From: Mastacembelus armatus | Lineage: Eukaryota > Chordata > Actinopteri > Synbranchiformes > Mastacembelidae | NCBI RefSeq assembly: GCF_900324485.2 | Contig: NC_046645.1 | Location: 12,303,824-12,367,823 of the forward strand | Reading direction: 5' to 3' | Length of the DNA: 64,000 nucleotides | Shown: positions 24,105-36,100 of the stretch, in pieces | How the letters are laid out: every line of letters starts with the position of its first letter | Position numbering within the stretch: position 1 is the stretch's first letter | Notes under the pieces: generated by a model | The model's database searches: none | Told to the model about the DNA's origin: nothing | Seen by the model: only the letters and a program-made list of their open reading frames with translations | Translations under genes and position numbers: made by a program

Positions 24105-24913
24105 AGTTATTTTTTTCGTTTACTAAAACATAGTAAATAATAATGAATAAAGTTGTGAAAACCCTGAGTGTTTCACCATTATTGTCTTTTTTTTTTTTGT
24201 CTTTTGTCTTTTCTGAGATTTGAGCAAGTATGTTAAAATGTCTGGCTGTGAACTACCTGTCCTACTATCTGCTAACTTAAAAAAACTAAATATATATTTT
24301 TTATTCCACGTGTTATAGGCCACCCAGTAGTATCTAACACTTGTTCTTCAATTCATCTTTAATCATGCTTTGTTTTCTGTACCATACTTCTTGGAAAATT
24401 AACAAAAATTCAACTTTTAGTACTGCATCCTATTGTACAACTGGAGTTCAAGCACTACCAGTTGCCAACTTTGCAACAGACTATGTAAGTGGTAGCATCT
24501 AGCTCTTGAAATATTGCTTTTTCCTTTCTGTGTATATGCTTCTAATAAAACAGTGATAATCATTAATCATTAGTGTAAATGCAGATATTTTTTTTGCAGT
24601 TTGTATCATATTTAACTAAGCTGATTTATTTTTTATTCCACTATGCCTGTGTGCACAGTTGTAGTTACTCTCCTTCTCAAATGACAATTTTCATCACCTT
24701 CCTGTTAAGTGAAATAACCTTAAACATAAAACATCCTATAAAATTTGATACAGTTAATTATAAAAAAAATTTTAAAAAATTATAAATTTTTCAAAATTGG
24801 TCTAATTAACCACAGCAGGACAATTCAACATATACATTGATACAGAAATAATGTCAATCCAAAAACATACTGTATAATAGTATAACATTTACAAGCACAA
24901 TGTTTTCTAAAAG

Positions 24914-25274
24914 AGGGCAGCATGGTGGTTAGCACTGTTGCCTCAGAGCAAGAAGGTCATGGGTTAGCAACCCAGCCTTTCTGTGTGGAGTTTGCATCTT
25001 CTCCCTGTGCTTGTGTGGGTTTACTCCAGGTACTCTGGTTTCCTCCCACAGTCCTAAAACATGTATGTCAGGTTGATTGGTGAATCTAAATTGCCCATAG
25101 GAGTGAGTGTGAGTGTGTGTGGTTGTTTGTCTTTATGTGGCCCTGTGATGGACTGGTGACCTGTCCAGGGTGTACCCCTGCCTTCCACCCAAAGAGAGCT
25201 GGGATAGGCTCCAGCAGATCCCTGTGACCCTGGTTCAGGAAAAAGCAGGTACAGAAAATGGATGGATGGGTGGA
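24914..25274 (+). repeat. tRNA-headed SINE with near-perfect target duplication
   Basis: The head contains GTGGTTAGCACTG (A-box-like); the matching B-box region is decayed (GGGTTAGCAACC). The body has TTTCTGTGTGGAGTTTGCA and GGGATAGGCTCCAGCAGATC, and the end is GGATGGATGGG. Flanks TGTTTTCTAAAAG (24901-24913) and TGTTTTATAAAAG (25275-25287) form a 13-base target duplication with one mismatch. Confidence 0.8.
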
Positions 25275-25539
25275 TGTTTTATAAAAGTAGTACTTTTAGT
25301 TTTGATAACAATTTTGCTAATAATAGATCATTTTACTTACTGTAACTAGGATTTGTATACAAGACTTCTATTGTATAACATTGTATTCTAGTGCAGTGGT
25401 TAAGCTAGTCAATCAGTTCAGTGATAAAAATGATGGCTAGTTGTTTACTTAACAGAGACCAATTGAAATGGACAAACTAACATATTTTTGTTATCCAAAT
25501 AAATGTGATAACTGGCAGAGAAAAACATTTATGTTGACA

Positions 25540-25853
25540 TCAATCCATTATGTATACCTGCTTATTTCTTTTTAGGGTCACAGGGATCTGGTAGACAGGT
25601 CACGAGTCCACCTCTGGGCCACACATAGATGAACAACCTAACACACTCACACTCCTATGGGTAATTTAGAGTCACCAATCAAACTGATACATGTTTTTAG
25701 AATATGGGAGAAAACTGGAGTACGCAGCGAAAATCCAAACAAATACAGGGAGAACTTGCAAACTCCATACAGAAAGGCTCCTGCCAGGTTTCAAAGCAGG
25801 AACCTTCTTGCTGTGAGGCAACAGTGCTCACCACTTATCCAGTGGTACAGCAA
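25540..25853 (-). repeat. Diverged tRNA-headed SINE, minus orientation
   Basis: In reverse it shows the same motif order as 24914-25274: CCACTGGATAAGTGGTGAGC head, CTTTCTGTATGGAGTTTGCA, then GTGAGTGTGTTAGG and GGTCACAGGGATC in degraded form. The ends are approximate. Confidence 0.65.
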
Positions 25854-25861
25854 CTCAATAC

Positions 25862-26090
25862 AGGCATTAAAGGATTTCAGTCTGCTTCAGTCTGAAGAGC
25901 CTGCTCTGTCCCTTTTTGTACAATGCACTTGTGTTTACAGACCAGTCCAGTGTGCTGTCAAGGTGCATTCTCAGATATTTATTAGACTGAACTGTCTCAG
26001 TGTCTTCTCCATCAATTGTGACAGGCAGATGGGGAGATTTCTGCCTGCCAAAGTCCACAATCATCACCTTTGTCTTTGATGTATGAAACC
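25862..26090 (-). mobile_element. LINE reverse-transcriptase scrap (Rex1/CR1-like)
   Basis: The minus strand encodes TKVMIVDFGRQKSP, then VTIDGEDTETVQS, NKYLRMHLDSTLDW and ALYKKGQSRLF. This is the conserved block after the catalytic motif of fish non-LTR reverse transcriptases (usual form: MIVDFRR...YKYLGVHLD...LYKKGQSRL). Only about 70 codons remain, with no catalytic motif in the piece, so it is a dead fragment. The clade is my best guess. Confidence 0.7.
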
Positions 26091-27235
26091 TACACCAGCT
26101 ATGAAATCAAGAATGGGCCCAATCTCCCCTAACTTCTTGGGCTCCAGGAAGTAACAGGAATAAAAACTGACTCACCTCCCCCACTTGCACCTCAGAGATC
26201 AGCAGCTTGTGCTGCTCTGCTCACAGGGTGGGCAAATGCTCCAGAGAAGCAAGATGAGTGTCTACCACTCCTCTGAATGGAGAGGGAGTGAAAAGCTGCA
26301 GAGTGTGACCCCTGTGAATTAGCCTATTCATCTATCTGTCAATTACACACTGCTGCCACCACTGGGTGGTACAACACATTGCCCCACTAAAGCTCTGGCC
26401 ACAGGCCAACACTCTGGCTGTGAACTGGCAGTGATCCATGGGGAACAGAATAAGCTGACCCAAAGCTGGCAGCGGAGACAGACAAATGATGGTGAAAAAC
26501 TCTGCTTACAGTGTTAGGTGTAAGAGCCAGGCCAGCATGCATGGCCTAGAATCATCTGAAGATGCCACCCAAGCTGCATGCTTGGCAGATCCAAGTGTTG
26601 CTGTTGCCACTTCATGAAGCCATTAGTGTGTTTCATCTTTGCACTCTTTAACTGAAAGAAGAGAAGATTCTGCCCAACCGCTGCATATATGGGAAGAATC
26701 AAGATGTGAGTGAGGCACTCAGTTCAGACAGACAGCGGGGAGTGATAGCAGTCAGGCTTTGACTTCAACTGTGTTTGAAGACCCAGATGTTGCAGTGGTC
26801 AGTTTTTGAGGTTTTTGAAGTTGACACTTTAAGTTACAACCTGTCTAATTTAGATTTGTACACAACTGCATGCACTGCAGGCATCAGCCTAACCTGGAAA
26901 TTCACAGTTGTCTCATTTATTTCGAACTAATCAACATATATTACCACTGTAAAATTAACTAGCAAGGTTACTGTGATTCATGTTACCTCATCTGTAACTT
27001 TTATATAGTCATCTTTGAAAACCCATATGCTATGTTGCTTTGCTGCTGTTTATGTCACTGACTCATTCGCTGAGACTTTTAACCTAATATGTATTTAGGT
27101 TTATTGTATTTATATGTGCACCAACTTCACAATAGCAAAGGAACTAAAGTGAAGAGCAAAAATACACTTGTAATCACAGCATTCTGTGCCTGTAAAGATA
27201 ATCTATGCATGCCCTGCCCCTACACTCCCTGGGCC
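26091..27235. other. Intergenic DNA between genes C and D
   Basis: No gene is supported. Part of it (about 26100-26760) is GC-richer than its surroundings and may be more of a decayed element next to the LINE scrap, but I recognise no domain. The remainder is plain AT-rich sequence. Confidence 0.45.
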
Positions 27236-27299
27236 CTGAGAGGTGGTGTGAGGTCATGACAAAACCACCACATGAGATAACATTACCCTGCATATAAAA
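27236..27299 (+). promoter_or_regulatory. Promoter of gene D
   Basis: AGGTGGTGTGAGGTCATGAC (27241-27260) is a diverged version of the module in front of the other plus-strand genes. ATATAAAA follows at 27292-27299, 48 bases before the start codon. Confidence 0.5.
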
Positions 27300-27346
27300 C
27301 TGAGTAACCGGCACGCAGATATAGTAAGAAATACTTAAGGGCAGTT

Positions 27347-28859
27347 ATGTGTGCATTTCTAGATGCATTGTTTTTCCTGTATGTCTACCTGAATTTGTTA
27401 ACTTCCTCCTTTTTCTTATCAGAGTGTTCCTCTCCTTTCTCATTCTGCAATTTAAGGAGACGGTTTTATCTTAATGGGATCCACAAGCCTGGTGATGTAG
27501 TTCTGGGTGGGCTGTTTGAGGTCCACTACACCTCTCTCTTCCCTGAGCTGACATTCACTTCAGAACCAAATCAGCTCAGCTGCCAAGGGTAAGTGTCAGA
27601 CTCATGCAACAGGCAGCATAATATTATTACATATTATTACAGACTCAATATACACAATATTACTGTTTAGTGTTTAATCATCATTTTATGTTCTAGATTT
27701 GACCCTCCAGGGTTCAGACATGCCATGACCATGGCCTTTGCTGTTGATGAAATCAACAGAAACTCCAACATGCTCCCCAATGTGACTCTAGGATACAGTC
27801 TTTATGACAACTGTGCTACACTAGTAATTGGGTTCAGTGCTGCACTGTCAATGGCCACTGGTCGAGAGGAGCACTTTCTGCTTCAGGAGAACTGCTCAGG
27901 GACTCCTCCAGTTGTGGGGATTGTGGGTGATTCCTTCTCCACATTTTCCATTGCCACCTCAGATGTGATAGGTTTATTTAAATTGCCCATTGTAAGTTTT
28001 CTGCCATGAGTCTTAGCTGTGCTTTTGGTATGCAGTGTTTGAATGAAATTTAAAATGATAGAATAGAACATACATGCATGCTGTGCTTGTTTATAGGTGA
28101 GTTATTTTGCCACATGTTCTTGTCTGAGTGATCGCCAGCGCTTTCCATCCTTCTTCAGAACAATCCCAAGTGATGCTTTTCAGGTGAAACACTGATCATG
28201 TTCTAGATAAATAGAAAAGATGTATCGCAGGAGGTTTTATGAGCTGTATAATGTTGCCCAAGTAAGAACAATTCTATGACAATCCATACATTTATAAAAG
28301 TACTGTATTTGCTTGGTGTGGAATTAGAATAGCTGACAAAGGAAAATCAGCATTGTACCAATTGTTTGTGAATGTTTTGTAAAATAGAGACAGGTGCATT
28401 TCAACTGAAATATTATTGTAACTAATCAATCCTTTCTATTCAATAAGGTCCGTGCTATGATTCATATTCTAAAACATTTCGGCTGGACATGGACAGGTCT
28501 GCTGGTCAGTGATGATGACTATGGACTACATGTTGCCCGATCCTTCCAGTCTGACTTGACTCATTTTGGGGGAGGTTGTCTGGCTTACACAGAGATTTTG
28601 CCCTGGGGTGACAATCCAGCTGAGCTAAGGAGAATTGTGGAAGTGATAAAGAAATCCACAGCTCATGTGGTCATTGTTTTTGCACATCAGATCCACATGA
28701 TTCAAATAATGGAAGAGGTGTGTAAGTACAGATGTAAAAGTTATATAATACTTTTCATACCCCGAGTTGTTAATCTCTTCACAGTCACAAAGCATTATAA
28801 AGAAAAATGTGAAATAATAAATAATCTGTGCATATACACATTAAAAACTGTGTATATAT

Positions 28860-28924
<65 letters not shown>

Positions 28925-31513
28925 ACGTGTGTGTATGTGTGGGTGTGTCTGTGGGTGTTTATAGCATTATTAGACCTATGACTGTAACTCCACTTCACAG
29001 TTGACTTGAACACTTGACTATTACTTCAATTACATTTTGACAATTTTAGTGTTAGAGTAGTATATTTGTTATATGTAAAATTAAAAAACAGATTTAATAA
29101 AATTCTATGAACAGGTGGTGAGACAGAATGTAACAGGCCTGCAGTGGATTGCCAGTGAAGCCTGGACATCAGCTACTGTGCTGCAGACCCCACGCCTTAT
29201 GCCGTACCTGGGTGGCACACTGGGCATCGCCATCCGTCGAGGAGAAATACCAGGGCTCAGGGACTTCCTGTTACAAATACGTCCTGATCTACATGGCAAT
29301 AATAGTGATGGAAATAGCATGGTAAGACTGCAATACTGAAACCTTACCTGTAATTAAAATAATAGAATATTAATTTTCTTGAGACTTTCTTTTAAATTCA
29401 TGCCAGGTGACAAAGTTTTGGGAACACACCTTCCAGTGTAAATTTGCACCACCTCCAGCAGGCTGGGTGGAGGCTGGGGGAGCACTATGCACTGGACAGG
29501 AGGATTTAGAGAATGTGGAGACTGAGTTCATGGACATTTCAAACCTCAGGCCTGAGTATAATGTTTACAAGGCTGTGTATGCTCTGGCTTACGCCCTTCA
29601 TGACATGCTGCAGTGTGAGCCAGGGAGAGGGCCTTTCAGTGGGCACAGCTGTGGCAATTTGCAAAGACTGGAGCCATGGCAGGTATAAATTCTTCCATTT
29701 TCAAATGCCACTACATCTCAAGGTGTTCACTGAAACAGATAAGAATAGAAAAGAACACATTTACATTGGCATTGTAAGTGTGTTTATCCATTTAATTTAT
29801 TTCAACACATTTTAGCTGATGCATTACTTGGAAAAAGTCAACTTCACCACATCATTTGGTGACCAAGTGTCATTTGATGAGAACGGTGATGCCTTACCAA
29901 TATATGACATCATGAACTGGCTGTGGCTTCCTGATGGAAAAACTAAAGTTCAGAGTGTGGGTGTTGTTAAGAGGTCAGCCTCCAAAGGTGAAGAACTCAC
30001 ACTTGATGAAGACAAAATCTACTGGAATTTTGAGCCCAAACAGGTTACCTTTATTTTTATTGTTGTTTATACCTTAGTATTATATACCACGATAAAAATA
30101 TCAAATGGTGAAAAAATTGTGGATTAATCCTGCAGCCCCCAAGGTCAGTGTGTAGTGAGAGCTGCCCCCCAGGTACTCGCATTGCCAGAAGAAAGGGGCA
30201 GCCTGTGTGCTGTTTTGACTGTGTTCCTTGTTCTGAGGGAATGTTCAGCAATGAAACAGGTTGGTATCATTATAAAACTAAAGTCTATACCATGCAATAT
30301 GAGTATCTATTCAGGAATCTTTGCATTCTTGGTTCTCAAGCAATGTAAACAAATGCATGCCCAACAATGAAGAATCATAACAATAATTCCAGATATCAGT
30401 CCACTGAATGTAGCTATGAGGTAGCAGGTGCTGCCAGTGTATGAGCAGGAATAGCATGAACCTCTTTGTCTCTGGATTCTCATGAGAGTAGAGGTTAATG
30501 GTGACAAGGAGCACAATAAATGTAAATTATGCCATGCTAAATTGCAAATAAAGTGTAACATTTGCAGCAACAAAGATAATTTTCCCATTTTTTTGTCAGA
30601 TACCACTGAATGCATCCGTTGTCCAGAGGATTTCTGGTCCAGTCCCCAGCGTGACCACTGTGTTCCTAAAAAAACAGAGTTCCTCTCCTATCATGAACCT
30701 CTGGGTATCTGCTTGACAACTGCCTCACTGCTGGGCACATTTATCTGTGCTGTTGTCCTGGGGATTTTTATCTATCATCGTAACACACCCATGGTGCGTG
30801 CCAACAATTCAGAACTGAGCTTCCTGATCTTGCTTTCACTTAAACTGTGTTTCCTCTGCTCACTGCTGTTCATCGGACGACCACAACTGTGGACGTGTCA
30901 GCTGAGACATGCAGCATTTGGGATCAGCTTTGTGCTTTGTGTCTCATGTATCCTGGTTAAGACCATGGTGGTTCTGGCTGTGTTCAAGGCCTCCAAGCCT
31001 GGAGGTGGAGCCACTCTCAAATGGTTTGGTGCTGTGCAGCAGAGAGGAACAGTTTTGGCTCTTACATTGATCCAAGCAGCAATCTGCACTGTCTGGATTG
31101 TCTCTGCCTCACCAGCTCCTCATAAAAACACTCAATACCACAATGACAAGATAGTTTATGAGTGTGTAGTTGGGTCCACAGTAGGTTTTGCAGTGTTACT
31201 TGGCTACATTGGCTTACTGGCTACCCTCAGTTTCCTGTTGGCATTTCTGGCAAGGAATCTTCCAGACAACTTCAATGAGGCCAAACTCATCACTTTCAGC
31301 ATGTTGATCTTCTGTGCTGTGTGGGTGGCGTTTGTCCCTGCTTATATCAACTCTCCAGGCAAATATGCAGATGCAGTGGAGGTATTTGCCATTCTGGCCT
31401 CAAGTTTTGGCCTCTTGGTGTCACTGTTTGGACCCAAATGTTACATAATCCTGCTGAGACCAGAGAGAAACACAAAGAAAGCAATCATGGGTCGAGGAAA
31501 CACTAAGACATAA
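27347..31513 (+). CDS. Gene D: OlfC / V2R-like receptor, intact, 880 aa
   Basis: Exons: 27347-27588, 27697-27991, 28097-28183, 28448-28717, 29115-29321, 29407-29682, 29816-30043, 30136-30259, 30600-31513 (2643 bases). The only in-frame early ATG, 27347, gives [15 protein letters not shown], a signal peptide. The ligand domain has the pocket motifs [19 protein letters not shown] and IASEAW. The cysteine-rich exon reads [10 protein letters not shown]...CCFDCVPC. The last exon opens with [13 protein letters not shown] where the other plus-strand genes have DSMECTSCP, a local difference before the first helix. The exon-4 donor is GTGTGT and exon 7 ends at GTTACC, both weak. Intron 4 contains a long TA repeat. 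Exon 7 is almost identical to that of E and F although the introns differ. Confidence 0.95.
28869..28923. repeat. (TA)n microsatellite in intron 4 of gene D
   Basis: About 27 uninterrupted TA units followed by a TG-rich stretch. Such tracts form cruciforms and vary in length. Confidence 0.95.
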
Positions 31514-31562
31514 AAAAGTAATTCCTGTAACAATCACATTCCTGATTTTCCATTTGGGAATT

Positions 31563-31568
31563 AATAAA
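31563..31568 (+). terminator. Polyadenylation signal of gene D
   Basis: AATAAA 50 bases after the stop, the same spacing as in gene C. Confidence 0.55.
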
Positions 31569-33031
31569 ATGTATCTCATTGTCTCATTCTGCCTGTAGCT
31601 TAAATTCATTCAACATGAAATTACGCAATAATAAATATCCTTTTTTAAATTTGAGACTTTTTTTGCATGGTGGAATAATGACAGAAAAAATGCAAAACAA
31701 GCAACAATTCAGTTTGTTTTAAATTCCTGTCTGAACAATATGTTGTGATTGTTTATAAGGGCATGATGATACACACTCCGGTACAGTAGGTGGCGCTGTG
31801 TCAAACCTGTTTCCCTTTCGAGATGTGTTTCCCCCAGTCAAAACTGTAGTGTCCGTAGCGGCCCGGTTATGGTTAGAACAAGGTCAGGGTCAGGGTCAGG
31901 TCACCACGGTTAGGTTTGGGTATTAAGGGGAAACATGAGGATGTGGGAACAGACTTCCATACCACAGTGGCAGTTCCTTGAACGTTTGTAGTCTGCCATG
32001 CTAGTGAACACAGAAGCAATTCAACAAAGCTAAGTAAGTTGAAACTTTAGGAAATGAAATAGTTGAACGTCCTGACAAGGTTCGTTTGGTCAAACTGGTC
32101 TTTATCACTGTGACTAAGAAAGTGTCTGGTTTTAGTTTCATTGTGGAAATGTAAAAAAAAAAAAAACGCTCGCTAGCTTTTTGGCTAATGTTAGGTCTTT
32201 GAGTTAACTGCTAGCACCCTGCCAAGGTAACAAGCTCCTGTAAGGAGCACTAAAACATTTATCTAGTGTTCTTAACAAAACAGTATTAAAATGATTGCAA
32301 GCACTTAATTAGTTAAGTAGTTGTTCTATTAGTTGTTCACTAAAACCTAAGTTGTTTTTGTTTGTTATTTGTATCTTTATCTTTAAATTAGTATCTTACT
32401 TTTTTTAATGTGTCTAAAAAATACAATGTCCAGGCATCCAATTTTCATTTTAACTCATTTGTCCACAAGAATAAAAATGTTGGAACAACATAGAACGTAT
32501 TATTTACTATATTCTTTTGTTATATTCATGCTATTCTTTATTATCCTGTTTTATTGCTTTTAAGTCTACCCAAAACAATCATTTGTTTTGAATACAGCTC
32601 TTTTATTTTACTGTGATAATATATGTAAATCCTTATTAAAGAATTGAAACACTTAGAAATATTTCAAAGAGTTTCCATCAGTATGTATTTCCTTTTTGAT
32701 GATTAACTGATTTTTTTTTTTTTTTTTTTCGTTGTTATAATTCCCATGTGGTTCTTTCTTTTTCTATTTCATTCTAGTTCAATACTTTATCCTCAGTGGG
32801 TGTCGAAGGGGAGAATGTCAGCTGTCATATTAATAGAAATATTTTGATTGAAGTATTTTGTAGTAACTTAAAATGTGACCTGAACATGAAAGAAGAAAAA
32901 CACATATCATGACTTAGAGATTGTGTTTACTAAAATACCTGGTAATGTTGAATAGAAGTGGAACAAGGATTTAAAATGCCTTTAATGTCCATTCTCCACA
33001 GCCGCCCATTGGTGGCCCATGCCCATGCCAT
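31569..33031. other. Intergenic DNA between genes D and E
   Basis: No gene. A GC-richer block at about 31760-32010 contains three GGTCAG units (31882-31901) and GTAGGTGGCGCTGTG, and looks like an unclassified old repeat. A long T tract lies near 32711-32729. Nothing else is recognisable. Confidence 0.5.
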
Positions 33032-33091
33032 GATGGGTGGTGTCAGTGATTCAACAGTGACGAAAGGGATGACACAGCCCTGTACATAAAA
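33032..33091 (+). promoter_or_regulatory. Promoter of gene E
   Basis: GATGGGTGGTGTCAGTGATT plus CAACAGTGA (33032-33060), then TACATAAAA at 33083-33091, 51 bases start to start. It is identical to the promoter of gene F; E-F identity starts upstream at 33008. Confidence 0.65.
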
Positions 33092-33145
33092 CAAAGTACT
33101 CATACATGAAAATTAGAAAGTGGAGTGAAGCAAGGGGGAGAAGTT

Positions 33146-36100
33146 ATGACAAGCAGTCAGATAGTCAGATATTTGCATCTGTGTTTCTATTTGTTCTTGA
33201 TTTCTTTCCTTATTTGTTTCTCCGAGTCTTTGCTTCTTTCACAGTCTTGTAAATTGCTGAAACGGTTTTATCTTAATGGGATGCACAAGCCTGGAGATGT
33301 AATTCTGGGTGGGCTTTTTGAGGTCCACTATAGCTCTGTCTTCCCTGAGCTGACATTCACCTCAGAGCCACATGAGCCGAGTTGCCAAGGGTAAGTGGCA
33401 TACAAAAATATTATAATTATTAATACTCTTTGACATTTTAATGTTTAACAGTAAAATGTTGTGTGTTAGATTTGACCCTCCAGGGTTCAGACATGCCATG
33501 ACAATGGTCTTTTCTATTGATGAGATTAACAAAAACTCTAATCTGCTACCGAATATTACTCTGGGATACAGTCTTTATGACAACTGTGCTACACTTGGTA
33601 TTGGGTTCAGTGCTGCACTGTCACTGGCCACTGGTCGAGAGGAGCACTTTCTTCAGGAGAACTGCTCAGGGACTCCTCCAGTACTTGGGATTGTGGGTGA
33701 TCCCTTCTCAACATTTTCCATTGCCACCTCCAATGTTCTAGGCTTATTCAAATTGCCTATTGTAAGTCTCATGTGTTTAGTACACTGTATTTGAATTTGT
33801 CATACATTGCTAAGTAACATATTTTATGTATATCCACTAACTTGTACAAAATGCACAACCCGTGTACACTTGTATGTTTCATTATAGGTGAGTTATTTTG
33901 CCACATGTTCCTGTCTGAGTGACCGGCGAAGGTTTCCATCCTTCTTCAGAACAATCCCAAGTGATGCTTTTCAGGTGAAACAGTGTTGTTAATAATAATA
34001 ATAAGAGCTGTATATGCTGTAGCTGTCACATAAAATGTAGCACACTTTAAAATATGTTTTGCCAATGAAACACATTAGTCTGCATAAATTATATTCATGG
34101 TGCACATCATTAATGAGTTTTAATGTATTTAAATATGATTATATTACGACCCACGTGAAAGCATATTTACACTATAAGAAACCCTTTCATCACTTAGGTG
34201 CGTGCTATGATTCAAATTCTTAAGCATTTCAACTGGACTTGGGTAGGCCTGCTGGTCAGTGATGATGACTATGGACTACATGCTGCTCGATCCTTCCAGA
34301 CAGATTTGGCTCAGTCTGATGGAGGTTGTCTGGCCTATTCAGAGATTTTGCCTTGGGGTGATAATCCAAAGGAATATGAAAGGATTGTGGATGTGATGAG
34401 AAAATCCACAGCACGTGTGGTCATTGTATTTGCACCGAGGATGCACTTGGTTGAACTCATGAAAGAGGTTTGCAGAATATATATATTTAGAATATATGTG
34501 TATCTACACGTGGCCACAGATCACAATAACCTGATTTCGATTAATCACATTGCTCTGTTTAATTACATCATTTTTTCTTGTTTTAAAATAACTACACAGT
34601 ATTAATGTTAATATAACTATACAATTCAGTCTATTATGGCTTATTTTATTCGCACGTCTAAAAAAGATTGGTGTGATTCAATGCTCAGGTGGTGAAGAAA
34701 AATGTTACAGGCCTGCAGTGGCTGGCGAGTGAAGCTTGGACATTAGTCGATGGGCTCGATACCCCTGCCTTCATGCCATACCTGGGTGGCACACTGGGCA
34801 TTGCTGTTCGTCGTGGAGAAATACCAGGGCTCAGAGACTTCCTGTTACAAATCCATCCCAACTTACACCAAAACAACAGCTATGGAAATGACCTGGTAAG
34901 AATATAATTCTGCAGTCTGGTTAGGAATATTGAAGAACAAAATATTGTCATTGTTTCTAACTTAGATTTTTGAATATATATATTAGGTGAAGCAGTTTTG
35001 GGAACACACATTTGAGTGTAAATTTGCTCCACCTCCAGCAGGCTGGGTGGAGGCTGGGGGAGCGCTATGCACTGGACAGGAGGATTTAGAGAATGTGGAG
35101 ACTGATTTTTTGGACATTGCAAACCCCCGACCTGAGTATAATGTTTACAAGGCTGTGTATGCTCTGGCTTATGCCCTTCATGACATGCTGCAGTGTGAAC
35201 CAGGGAGAGGGCCTTTCAGTGGGCACAGCTGTGGGAGTTTGCAAAGACTGGAGCCATGGCAGGTGGGAAATCAGTTTACACCACACCTTTATGCTTATGT
35301 TTTGAAAGCAGCCGCTACACATGGAGGAATTTATTAAAAACACTTTTGCGAGAGTAGAAGTATGAAAACAAGCAATTATAGTGTGGACAGTTGATGTCGG
35401 TGTGCAATCTAGGAACTAAAGGATTTACAAAAGGCATGGCAGAAAATATTTATTCCTTACAACAGTATTTTTTTTTTTTTGTTGTTGTTTTGACAGTGAT
35501 AATTATCTATGGTAATATATAAATTGATTAAATCAACAAACTGAAATTCAGGGTGCTTCAAATTGTATTTAAAATTTCAACAAGGCCTCCAGCCTAAACA
35601 ACCATGAGTGGTCTGTCCAGGGTGTTTCCTGAAATACTGTCCCAACAAAAGCTGAAGACATGCCAGACTAAAGTACTAATTATTTTAGTGTGTCACAGTG
35701 CTGTGGTAATAATTAGGTATGAGGAAATCTATATTTTATAGGGGTTAAAATAAATGTTTTGTTGAAATTTAGAAGCTGTGGTGTCTTGGTTTCAAAAAAG
35801 AGAAAAGAAAGACTAAATTTAAATTTATAAAATGAATAGTTAAGTTCCACATGGACCACCTCCTCCTGTGGGTTTTGCTCTTCTATAAAAACATCACATG
35901 ACTTGCTCCTATGTTCATGCCATTATCACAATGCTCAATAGAGGGCATTGTCACCGGAACATATGCATTCATATGTAGGTTTTGAGGCATTTGTCTCACA
36001 CCACTATAAGATGCCACTTAACTATAAAATTAAGTTGTTTGTGTGAATTGCCTCTGAGGTCATTTGTTAAAAGACAAGTCTCTGAAAATTTCAGTCGGTA

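Noticed and set aside
26514-26702. Minus-strand open frame next to the LINE scrap
   Set aside because: It does not continue the reverse-transcriptase similarity of 25862-26090 and shows no known motif.
31882-31901. GGTCAG repeats as interstitial telomere sequence
   Set aside because: The unit is GGTCAG and not TTAGGG, and only three units occur.
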